Positions 43,169 through 50,498 of a DNA stretch of 64,000 nt are shown here, in pieces; within the stretch, counting starts at the first letter, position 1; each line of letters begins with the position of its first letter. The DNA lies in assembly GCF_900105515.1 (NCBI RefSeq), contig NZ_FNSY01000001.1:2852001-2916000 (forward strand), read 5' to 3'. The stretch comes from Streptomyces sp. 2131.1 (lineage in GTDB: Bacteria; Actinomycetota; Actinomycetes; Streptomycetales; Streptomycetaceae). The translations under genes were made by a program, and so were the position numbers. The notes under the pieces were generated by a model. That model was not told where the DNA came from, ran no database searches, and saw nothing but the letters and a program-made list of their open reading frames with translations.

Positions 43169-43303
43169 GTGCGGTCCGCATGCCGGACCGGCAAGTGGCG
43201 GATCTTCCCCCGGCCGGTCCCGTCACCGCAGGTCAGAGCCGTTGTCCCGGGCCTCCTTGATGGCGCAACACTGCGGCAACACCATCTCCCGTACCCCGTC
43301 GGT

Positions 43304-44086
43304 ATGGTCCAGCGCATGCCAGCCGAACGCACCCGCGAGCACACCGTGCCCGTCGCCGCCGCCCGCCGGCGCCGGCTGCGCGCGGACGGTGCCCGGCTCC
43401 TCGCCGACCTGCTGCGCCACCAGGTGCGCACGGGCGCGTTCCCCGGCGGTGTCCTGCCCTACGAGGACACCATCGGCCACGACTACCGCGTCTCGCGCAA
43501 CACCGTGCGCCAGGCCCTCGACCTGCTGCGCGGCGAAGGGCTCGTCGAACGGCAGCCCGGAGTCGGCACCGTCGTCGTCGCCGAGAAGTACCCGCACGCG
43601 CTCGACCGGCTCCAGGGCCTGGCCGAGACCCTGCGCGAGCACGGCCGGGTCACCAACGAGGTCCGCACCGTCGGGCCCGTCCCCGCCCCGGCCCCGGTCG
43701 CCCGGCGGCTCGGCCTCACCGAGCACACCGACGTGCTGTACATCGAGCGCCGCCGCCTGCTGAACGGGCTGCCCCTCTCCCTGGACCTCACCTACGTCCC
43801 GATGGACGTCGGCGCCGGGCTGCTCGGCGCCGATCTGGAGAACACCGATGTGTTCCGGCTGCTGGAGTCCCTGACCGGGCAGCGGCTGGGCGATGCCGAC
43901 ATCACCCTGGAGGCCGTCAACGCCGACGCGCACTCCGCGGCGGTCCTGGAGGTCCCGCGCGGCTCGGCCGTCCTGATGCTGGAGCGGCTGACCCGGCTCG
44001 CCGACGGCCGGCCGGTCGACCTGGAGTTCATCCGCTTCCGCGGCGACCGCATCAGCATGAACGGCGTCCTGCACCGGACCTGTTGA
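43304..44086 (+). CDS. GntR-family regulator with UTRA ligand domain
   Basis: 260 residues from the ATG at 43304; the ATG at 43316 is an alternative, with TATGGT at 43303-43308 as a leaderless -10. The winged helix is LLADLLRHQVRTGAFPGGVLPYEDTIGHDYRVSRNTVRQALDLLRGEGLVERQPGVGTVV, and the UTRA domain follows (LYIERRRLLNGLPLSLDLTYVP...VPRGSAVLMLERLTR). HutC-type GntR proteins are released from DNA by a small acidic or amino-acid-like ligand. It starts the unit carrying the AprB-like ferredoxin, with 44 bp between, and is the obvious candidate regulator. Confidence 0.9.
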   Translation: MVQRMPAERTREHTVPVAAARRRRLRADGARLLADLLRHQVRTGAFPGGVLPYEDTIGHDYRVSRNTVRQALDLLRGEGLVERQPGVGTVVVAEKYPHALDRLQGLAETLREHGRVTNEVRTVGPVPAPAPVARRLGLTEHTDVLYIERRRLLNGLPLSLDLTYVPMDVGAGLLGADLENTDVFRLLESLTGQRLGDADITLEAVNADAHSAAVLEVPRGSAVLMLERLTRLADGRPVDLEFIRFRGDRISMNGVLHRTC

Positions 44087-44130
44087 GCCCTGTCCCCGTA
44101 TTTTTTCGACACCTTCCCTGGAGCCCCGCC

Positions 44131-44358
44131 ATGCCTCTGGCGCCCCAGCGGGCCGACGTGCCCGTGACCATCGACGAGTCGAAGTGCATCGACGGCTGCA
44201 CCCTCTGCGTCGACATGTGCCCGCTCGACTCCCTGGCCATCCACCAGGACAGCGGCAAGGCATACATGCACGTCGACGAGTGCTGGTACTGCGGCCCGTG
44301 CGCCGCCCGCTGCCCCACCGGCGCGGTCACCGTCAACATGCCCTATCTCCTTCGCTGA
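44131..44358 (+). CDS. Small AprB-like ferredoxin with two 4Fe-4S clusters
   Basis: 75 residues from the ATG at 44131 after GGAG. Two cluster motifs are present: Cys19-x3-Cys23-x2-Cys26-x3-Cys30-Pro, and Cys51-x2-Cys54-x2-Cys57-x3-Cys61-Pro. The tryptophan in DECWYCGPCAARCP and the overall layout recall AprB of adenylylsulfate reductase (Trp-containing DQCWECYSC loop), but the long C-terminal tail of AprB is missing. It should pass electrons to or from the flavoprotein encoded four genes downstream. The SBP gene follows 15 bp later. Confidence 0.88.
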   Translation: MPLAPQRADVPVTIDESKCIDGCTLCVDMCPLDSLAIHQDSGKAYMHVDECWYCGPCAARCPTGAVTVNMPYLLR

Positions 44359-44373
44359 AAGGCCCCGACTCCC

Positions 44374-45741
44374 ATGCGACGCACAGCACCCGGCGCCCTG
44401 GCCGGCGCCGCGCTGCTCCTCACGCTCACCACGGGCTGCGGCGGCGGGGCGAACGCGGACGACGGCGGTACGGTCACGGTGACCGTCGGCTACCAGTCCC
44501 GTACCATCAACACCGTCACCGCCGGCACCCTGCTGCGCTCCCTCGGCTACTTCGAGGAAGAGCTGCGCAAGCGCGGGAAGCGTGACGGTGTCACGTACAA
44601 GGTGGAGTGGCAGGACTACGCCACCGGCGCCCCGATCACCGCCCAGATGACCGCCGGGAAGATCGACATCGGTTCGATGGGCGACTTCCCGCTACTGATC
44701 AACGCGGCCCGGGGCGTCCAGCTGAAGCAGCCCACCCGGCTCGTCTCGGTCACCGGCTACAACCTGTCGGGCGGCCTCAACACCGTTGTCACCGCGCCCG
44801 GTTCCAAGCTCCGCACGCTCACCGACCTGCGCGGCAAGAAGGTCTCCACGAGCGTCGGCTCCGCCGCCGACGGCACCCTCGTACGCGCCCTGCAACAGGC
44901 CGGGCTCGACCCCGAGAAGGACATCCACAAGCTCAACCAGCAGCCCGCCGTGGGCGCTTCGGCGCTCCAGGCCGGCAGCGTGGACGCGCTGTCGCAGTTC
45001 GTGGCCTGGCCGGGGCTGCTCGCCTTCCAGGGCCGGGCCAAGGCGTTGTACGACGGCGCCGAGCTGAACCTGCCGACCTTCCACGGGGTCACGGTCCGTG
45101 AGGGCTTCGCCGAGAAGCGGTCCGCCGTGGTGGAGGACTTCCTGCGCGCCCAGGGCCGGGCGACGACCTATCTGCACGAGCACCCGGTCGCCGCATCGGA
45201 GTCCGTCGCGAAGGCCACCGGCCTGCCCGCCGAGGTCGTCCACCTCTACAACGGCGCCCAGGGCATCGCCACCTTCGACACCACGCTCAAGCCCGCGCTG
45301 ATCGCCGCCCTGAAGAAGGACGTCCCGGTGCTGACCTCGGCGAAGCTCGTCGGTGACGTCGACGTGGACGCCTTCGTCGACGACTCGTACGTGAAGCGGG
45401 TGTACGGCTCCGGCTACGCGAAGGCCCTCGCGGCGGGGCCGCCCGCCCGGCGCGGCGGCGAGGTGTGGCTGAAGGGCAAGGACACCACGACCGCCTTCGC
45501 CACCTCCGCCGAAGTGCTGAGGTACGTGGCCGCCCACCGGGACGCGGTCCGGGTGGCGTACGTCCCCGACGCGTCCACCGGCACGCTGTGGTTCGCGGAC
45601 CACGCGGTATGGGTCGCGGACGGGTCGGCACTGCGGCCGTACGTCACCGAGTCGGCGGCCCGGGCCGACGTCGCGGCGCACCCCGGCGCCCGGACCGTCC
45701 CGTACGCCACCGCGCTGGAACTGGCCGGGTCCGCGTCATGA
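44374..45741 (+). CDS. ABC transporter substrate-binding lipoprotein (SsuA/TauA-like) with NosL-like C-terminus
   Basis: 455 residues, much longer than SsuA (about 320). A lipoprotein signal peptide ends LTTGCGGG. Residues about 35-340 are the NMT1/SsuA-type binding fold: VGYQSRTINTVTAGTLL, GAPITAQMTAGKIDIGSMGDFPLL, DLRGKKVSTSVGSAADGTLVRALQQAGLDPEKDIH. From about residue 355, YVPDASTGTLWFADHAVWV...PYVTESAARADVAAHPGARTVPYATAL resembles the second half of NosL, a copper-binding nitrous-oxide-reductase accessory family. The ligand is unknown; relatives bind sulfonates, nitrate or thiamine precursors. It overlaps the permease gene by 4 bp (ATGA). Confidence 0.87.
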   Translation: MRRTAPGALAGAALLLTLTTGCGGGANADDGGTVTVTVGYQSRTINTVTAGTLLRSLGYFEEELRKRGKRDGVTYKVEWQDYATGAPITAQMTAGKIDIGSMGDFPLLINAARGVQLKQPTRLVSVTGYNLSGGLNTVVTAPGSKLRTLTDLRGKKVSTSVGSAADGTLVRALQQAGLDPEKDIHKLNQQPAVGASALQAGSVDALSQFVAWPGLLAFQGRAKALYDGAELNLPTFHGVTVREGFAEKRSAVVEDFLRAQGRATTYLHEHPVAASESVAKATGLPAEVVHLYNGAQGIATFDTTLKPALIAALKKDVPVLTSAKLVGDVDVDAFVDDSYVKRVYGSGYAKALAAGPPARRGGEVWLKGKDTTTAFATSAEVLRYVAAHRDAVRVAYVPDASTGTLWFADHAVWVADGSALRPYVTESAARADVAAHPGARTVPYATALELAGSAS

Positions 45742-46601
45742 GCGGGCGGTGGTCCCTGGTACGGCGGGTGCTCTCCGTGGTCGCGGCGCTCGGGCTGTGG
45801 CAGGCGCTGACCTCGTACGACATCAATCTGTGGCTGCGCTTCGAGCAGTTCCCGACGGTCACCGAGGTCGCCCGCGCCTTCGCGGACCGGGTCTCCGGCG
45901 ACGCGTACTGGCAGGACCTGACCGACAGCCTGACCCGGATCGTCACCGGCTTCGCGCTGGCCGCCGTCCTCGGGGTCGCCGTCGGGACGGCCGTCGCCCG
46001 CTCCCGGATCGCCGCCGACCTGCTCGGCCCGGTCCTCGAAGTGCTGCGGCCCGTCCCGGCCATCGCGCTCGTCCCGGTCGCGATCCTGCTCTTCCCGAGC
46101 AACGAGCAGGGCATCGTCTTCATAACCTGCACGGCCGCGTTCTTCCCCGTCATGGTCTCCACCCGGCACGCGGTGCGGGCGCTGACCCCGGTCTGGGAGG
46201 AGGCCGTCCTGACCATGGGCGGCGGACGGCGGCGCGTCCTGTGGTCCGTGGTGCTGCCCGGCGCGCTCCCCGGCATCCTCGGCGGCCTGTCCGTCGGCAT
46301 CGGGGTCTCGTGGATCTGCGTGATCTCCGCCGAGATGATCTCCGGCGAGTACGGGGTCGGCTACCGCACCTGGCAGGACTACACAGTCGTCGACTACCCC
46401 GGGGTCTTCGTCGGCATGGCCACCATCGGCCTGCTCGGCTGGCTCACCTCGACGGCCGTGGAGCTGCTGGGCCGCCGGCTGACCCGCTGGCTGCCGCGCG
46501 CGGAGAGCCGCCCGGCCGCCCTCCCGGCGCGCCGCCTCCCGGCCCCGGCGGCGCCGGCCGCCCCCTCGGTCCCTACGGCACAGGAACGGGTGCGCTCATG
46601 A
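45738..46601 (+). CDS. ABC transporter permease (SsuC/TauC-like)
   Basis: 287 residues with six membrane helices. The EAA coupling loop is EEAVLTMGGGRRRVLWSVVLPGALPGILGGLSVGIGVSWICVISAEMI, very close to the SsuC/NrtB pattern. The C-terminus has a proline/alanine-rich extension of about 30 residues that is not part of the domain. ATGA overlaps link it to the binding-protein and ATPase genes on both sides. Confidence 0.92.
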   Translation: MSGRWSLVRRVLSVVAALGLWQALTSYDINLWLRFEQFPTVTEVARAFADRVSGDAYWQDLTDSLTRIVTGFALAAVLGVAVGTAVARSRIAADLLGPVLEVLRPVPAIALVPVAILLFPSNEQGIVFITCTAAFFPVMVSTRHAVRALTPVWEEAVLTMGGGRRRVLWSVVLPGALPGILGGLSVGIGVSWICVISAEMISGEYGVGYRTWQDYTVVDYPGVFVGMATIGLLGWLTSTAVELLGRRLTRWLPRAESRPAALPARRLPAPAAPAAPSVPTAQERVRS

Positions 46602-47338
46602 CGGGTGACACGACTCATGGGTTGCGGCTCGCGTTGCGCGGCGCCACGCTCGGCCGGGCCGGTGCGCCCGTCCTGGACGGCATCGACCTCGACATCGTGC
46701 CCGGTGAGATCCTGGCCGTCGTCGGCCCGTCCGGCTGCGGCAAGTCCACGCTGCTGCGGACCCTGGCCGGGCTCCTTCCGGCCCTCGCCGGCGAGGTCGA
46801 CGAGGACGGCGAGCCCGTCACCGGTCCCCGCGCCGAACGGGCCCTCGTCTTCCAGGACGACGCGCTGCTGCCCTGGCGCACGGTCCGGTCCAACGTCGAA
46901 CTGCCCCTGGCCATCCGGGGCGTGGGGCGCGCCGAGCGGCGGGCCCGCGCCGAGGAGTGGCTGACCCGGGTCGGCCTGGCCGAGCACGCGGCGAAGCTGC
47001 CGCACCGGATCTCCGGCGGGCAGCGCCAGCGCGTCCAGCTGGCCCGCGCCCTCGCGGCAGGGCCCCGGGCGGTCCTGATGGACGAGCCGTTCGGCGCGCT
47101 GGACGCCCAGACCCGGGCCGGGATGCAGCAACTGCTCGTCGACGTGCTCCGGGGCAGCGGCGCCACGGTGGTGTTCGTGACGCACGACGTGGACGAGGCG
47201 CTGTTCCTCGGCGACCGGGTGGCGCTGCTGCCGGGCGGCCGGGTGCTGCCGGTTCCGCGTCCGCGCGAACGGGCCGCGCACACCGATCCGGCGACGGTCG
47301 CGCTGCGCCGCGAGGTCCTGGAATCCCTCACCCCCTGA
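46598..47338 (+). CDS. ABC transporter ATP-binding protein (SsuB/TauB-like)
   Basis: 246 residues from the ATG at 46598 (ATGA overlap). Walker A GPSGCGKSTLLRTL, Q-loop LVFQDDALLPWRT, signature ISGGQRQRVQLARALA, Walker B AVLMDEPFGALD and the switch FVTHDVDEALFLGDRV are all intact. It is the ordinary ATPase of nitrate/sulfonate/taurine importers. The flavoprotein gene follows 22 bp downstream. Confidence 0.95.
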   Translation: MTGDTTHGLRLALRGATLGRAGAPVLDGIDLDIVPGEILAVVGPSGCGKSTLLRTLAGLLPALAGEVDEDGEPVTGPRAERALVFQDDALLPWRTVRSNVELPLAIRGVGRAERRARAEEWLTRVGLAEHAAKLPHRISGGQRQRVQLARALAAGPRAVLMDEPFGALDAQTRAGMQQLLVDVLRGSGATVVFVTHDVDEALFLGDRVALLPGGRVLPVPRPRERAAHTDPATVALRREVLESLTP

Positions 47339-47360
47339 TCTCTCACTGAAAGGCATTCCC

Positions 47361-50087
47361 GTGCAGATCCCCGCCCTCGCGGACGCCGAGGAACTCTCCT
47401 GCGACGTGCTGGTCGTCGGCGGCGGCACGGCCGGCACGATGGCGGCCCTCACCGCCGCCGAGCACGGCGCCTCCGTCCTCCTCCTGGAGAAGGCGCACGT
47501 CCGTCACTCCGGGGCGCTCGCCATGGGCATGGACGGCGTGAACAACGCGGTGATCCCGGGCCGCGCCGAACCCGACGACTACGTCGCGGAGATCACCCGT
47601 GCCAACGACGGCATCGTCGACCAGTCGACCGTCCGCCAGACCGCGACGCGCGGCTTCGACATGGTGCGGCGCCTGGAGTCGTACGGGGTGAAGTTCGAGA
47701 AGGACGAGCACGGCGAGTACGCGGTCCGCCAGGTCCACCGCTCCGGCTCGTACGTCCTGCCGATGCCCGAGGGCAAGGACGTGAAGAAGGTCCTCTACCG
47801 GCAGCTGCGGCGGCGCGAGATGCGCGAGCGCATCCGCATCGAGAACCGTGTCATGCCCGTGCGTGTGCTCACCGGCGAAGACGGGCGGGCGATCGGCGCG
47901 GCCGGCTTCAACACCCGCACGGGGCAGTTCGTCACGGTCCGCGCGGGCGCGGTGATCCTCGCCACCGGCGCCTGCGGCCGCCTCGGCCTGCCGGCCTCCG
48001 GCTACCTCTACGGTACGTACGAGAACCCCACCAACGCGGGTGACGGCTACGCCATGGCGTACCACGCGGGCGCCGAGCTGACCGGCATCGAGTGCTTCCA
48101 GATCAACCCGCTGATCAAGGACTACAACGGCCCGGCCTGCGCGTACGTCGCGAACCCGTTCGGCGGCTACCAGGTGAACCGGCACGGCGAGCGTTTCGTG
48201 GACTCCGACTACTGGTCGGGGCAGATGATGGCCGAGTTCGCGGCCGAGGTGGCTTCCGACCGGGGGCCGGTCTACCTCAAGCTGAGCCATCTGCCGGAGG
48301 AGTCCGTCAGCGCGCTGGAGACCATCCTGCACTCCACGGAGCGCCCGACGCGCGGCACGTTCCACGCGGGGCGCGGTCACGACTACCGCACCCACGACAT
48401 CGAGATGCACATCTCCGAGATCGGACTGTGCGGCGGCCACTCCGCGTCCGGCGTCCGCGTCGACGACCACGCCCGCACCACCGTCGACCGGCTCTACGCG
48501 GCCGGTGACCTGGCCTGCGTCCCGCACAACTACATGATCGGCGCGTTCGTCTTCGGCGACCTCGCGGGCGCGGACGCGGCCCGTTTCACGGCGTACGAGG
48601 GCGAGCTGCCGGCCGCCCAGCTGCGGGACGCGCACGAGCTGATCTACCGCCCGCTGCGCAATCCGGACGGGCCGCCGCAGCCCCAGGTCGAGTACAAGCT
48701 GCGCCGCTTCGTGAACGACTACGTGGCCCCGCCGAAGTCCGGGGCGCGGCTGTCGATCGCCCTGGAGTCCTTCGAGCGGATGCGGACGGACCTCGCGGAG
48801 ATGGGCGCGACGACCCCGCACGAGCTGATGCGGTGCGCGGAGGTGTCGTTCATCCGGGACTGCGCGGAAATGGCCGCGCGCTCCTCGCTCGCCCGGACGG
48901 AGTCCCGCTGGGGGCTCTACCACGAGCGCACGGACCATCCGGAGCGGGACGACGCGGACTGGTTCCACCACCTGGACGTCTACAAGTCGGCGTCGGGGGC
49001 GATGGAGTTCACCGCCCGGCCGGTGGCGCCGTACCTGGTCCCGGTTGAGGGCTTCGCGCCGACCGGGGGGCCGGTGCGGCGGATCGGCGAGGTCGAGCCG
49101 GTGGGGGTGGGCACGGCGGGGGCGCGGGACGCGGCACCGGTGTCGGCGTCGGCCTCGGGGCGTGTTCCCGTATCGGCGGCCTCCGAACCGGCTGTCTCGA
49201 CCTCGCCGCGCATCCTGGAGCTGCTGGCCCTGAACGACGGCGAACCCGAACTGGCCGCTCTCGCGCCCTACCTGGACGACCCCGACCCCGCCGTCCGCCG
49301 GGCCGCCGTCGCCGCGCTCACGGAGTCCACCCCGCCGGGCGCGGGCCCCGCCCTGGCCACCGTCCTCGGCGACACATCGCCCGCAGTGCGCGCGGCAGTC
49401 GCGGCGTCCCTGCGTGAACTCGTCGAGGTGCTGCCCCCGTCCCCGGAGCTCCGCACCCCGCTGGTCGCCGCGCTCTCTTCGGCCGACGCGGTGGTCCGTG
49501 CCGCCGCGCTGGACACGCTGCGGGCGCTGAAGCTGGGCGACGCGGAGCTGTACGCGGGCACACTGGGCGACCCGGACCTGGACGTGCGCGTGGAGACCGT
49601 GCGGGCGCTGGTCTCGGTGGACGCGGTGGACGGGCTGTCCCGTGCGGCGGGCGACCCGGCCCGCGAGGTCCGGGTCGCGGTGGCCAAGGGCCTGGCCGCC
49701 GTCCGCGACCCCGCCCCGGACCCGCTCGCCCCGCTGCTCGACGACCCGGACGCGCTGGTCCGCGCGGCGGCCCTCGGCGCGCTGGCGGAGACGGGCTGCC
49801 CGGAGGCGTACGCCGAGCGCGCGGTCGCCGCGCTGGCGGACCCGGCCTGGCAGGTCCGCGCGGGCGCGGCGAAGGCCCTGACCCCGGCGGACCCGGGGCG
49901 CGCGGTGGGCCCGCTGGCCGGGGCGCTGGACGACCCGAACGCGGACGTCCGCAAGGCGGCGGTCCTGGCGCTGCTGCGGCACCGGGACGCCCCGGGGGCC
50001 GGGGAGGCGCTGGCGGGGGCGACGGCGGACCCGGACGCGGACGTGCGGGCGTATGCGGGGCGGGGGGTGGCGGTCAAGGGCGCGTGA
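47361..50087 (+). CDS. AprA/fumarate-reductase-type flavoprotein fused to HEAT repeats
   Basis: 908 residues. Residues 12-45 (CDVLVVGGGTAGTMAALTAAEHGASVLLLEKA) bind FAD. HSGALAMGMDGVNN, ILATGACGRLGLPASG, GDGYAMAYHAGAELTGIECFQINP and YAAGDLACVPHNYMIGAFVFGDLAGADAARF follow the flavoprotein order of fumarate reductase and AprA. The helical C-domain ends near residue 550. After a serine/alanine linker, residues about 610-905 contain about nine HEAT repeats with the DPDxxVRxAAxxAL pattern, which usually bind proteins. It has no signal peptide, so it is cytoplasmic, and it presumably pairs with the AprB-like ferredoxin of the same operon. Substrate unknown. Confidence 0.88.
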   Translation: MQIPALADAEELSCDVLVVGGGTAGTMAALTAAEHGASVLLLEKAHVRHSGALAMGMDGVNNAVIPGRAEPDDYVAEITRANDGIVDQSTVRQTATRGFDMVRRLESYGVKFEKDEHGEYAVRQVHRSGSYVLPMPEGKDVKKVLYRQLRRREMRERIRIENRVMPVRVLTGEDGRAIGAAGFNTRTGQFVTVRAGAVILATGACGRLGLPASGYLYGTYENPTNAGDGYAMAYHAGAELTGIECFQINPLIKDYNGPACAYVANPFGGYQVNRHGERFVDSDYWSGQMMAEFAAEVASDRGPVYLKLSHLPEESVSALETILHSTERPTRGTFHAGRGHDYRTHDIEMHISEIGLCGGHSASGVRVDDHARTTVDRLYAAGDLACVPHNYMIGAFVFGDLAGADAARFTAYEGELPAAQLRDAHELIYRPLRNPDGPPQPQVEYKLRRFVNDYVAPPKSGARLSIALESFERMRTDLAEMGATTPHELMRCAEVSFIRDCAEMAARSSLARTESRWGLYHERTDHPERDDADWFHHLDVYKSASGAMEFTARPVAPYLVPVEGFAPTGGPVRRIGEVEPVGVGTAGARDAAPVSASASGRVPVSAASEPAVSTSPRILELLALNDGEPELAALAPYLDDPDPAVRRAAVAALTESTPPGAGPALATVLGDTSPAVRAAVAASLRELVEVLPPSPELRTPLVAALSSADAVVRAAALDTLRALKLGDAELYAGTLGDPDLDVRVETVRALVSVDAVDGLSRAAGDPAREVRVAVAKGLAAVRDPAPDPLAPLLDDPDALVRAAALGALAETGCPEAYAERAVAALADPAWQVRAGAAKALTPADPGRAVGPLAGALDDPNADVRKAAVLALLRHRDAPGAGEALAGATADPDADVRAYAGRGVAVKGA

Positions 50088-50172
50088 GTCGTTCAACCGT
50101 TCAGGGGAGCTGCTTCCGGTTCCCGGCGGAAACGCTGAAAGCTCCCGCGAGACTCCGTCCATGGGAGCACTG

Positions 50173-50475
50173 ATGAGCGTCGAACCCGAGGTCCCGGAAC
50201 CGCGGTGGGCGGTCCCGCCCGAGGGCGGCTGGACCGCCGATGACCTGGACAGGCTTCCGGATCTTCCTCCGCACACGCAGCTGATCGACAGCAGCGCGTA
50301 CGTCTTCGAGCTGGAGCCCGCGACCGGCGCGTACGTCTTCGAGCTGGAGCCCGCGACCGGCGCGTACACCTCGACCGGGATCTTCCACGACCGGATGAAG
50401 GTGTCCGCCCCCTTCCCGGTCGACCTCGGCCTCAGCGCCATCGCGCCGCGCCGCCGGGCGGCGGACCCGCACTAG
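50173..50475 (+). pseudogene. Internally deleted Uma2-family endonuclease relic
   Basis: A 100-codon open frame. MSVEPEVPEPRWAVPPEGGWTADDLDRLPDLPPHTQLID is the Uma2-family N-terminus common in Streptomyces. GAYTSTGIFHDRMKVSAPFPVDLGL is the Uma2 C-terminus. The roughly 100-residue nuclease core between them, with its catalytic Asp and ExK motif, is absent, and YVFELEPATGA is duplicated at the junction. It therefore cannot be an active nuclease of that fold. Some promoter and ribosome-site activity (GGGA upstream) may persist. An ATG at 50161 is an alternative start. Confidence 0.75.
50296..50361. repeat. Perfect 33-bp tandem duplication in the Uma2 relic
   Basis: 50296-50328 and 50329-50361 are identical and in frame, each encoding AYVFELEPATG. 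This lies exactly where the Uma2 core is missing. Confidence 0.97.
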
Positions 50476-50498
50476 GCCGACCGCGCGACCCGCCCGTC

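Noticed and set aside
44131..50087. Locus as a dissimilatory sulfate-reduction or sulfur-oxidation cluster
   Set aside because: AprA/AprB similarity alone is not enough: no sat, dsrAB or qmo genes are present, and the flavoprotein and ferredoxin both differ in architecture.
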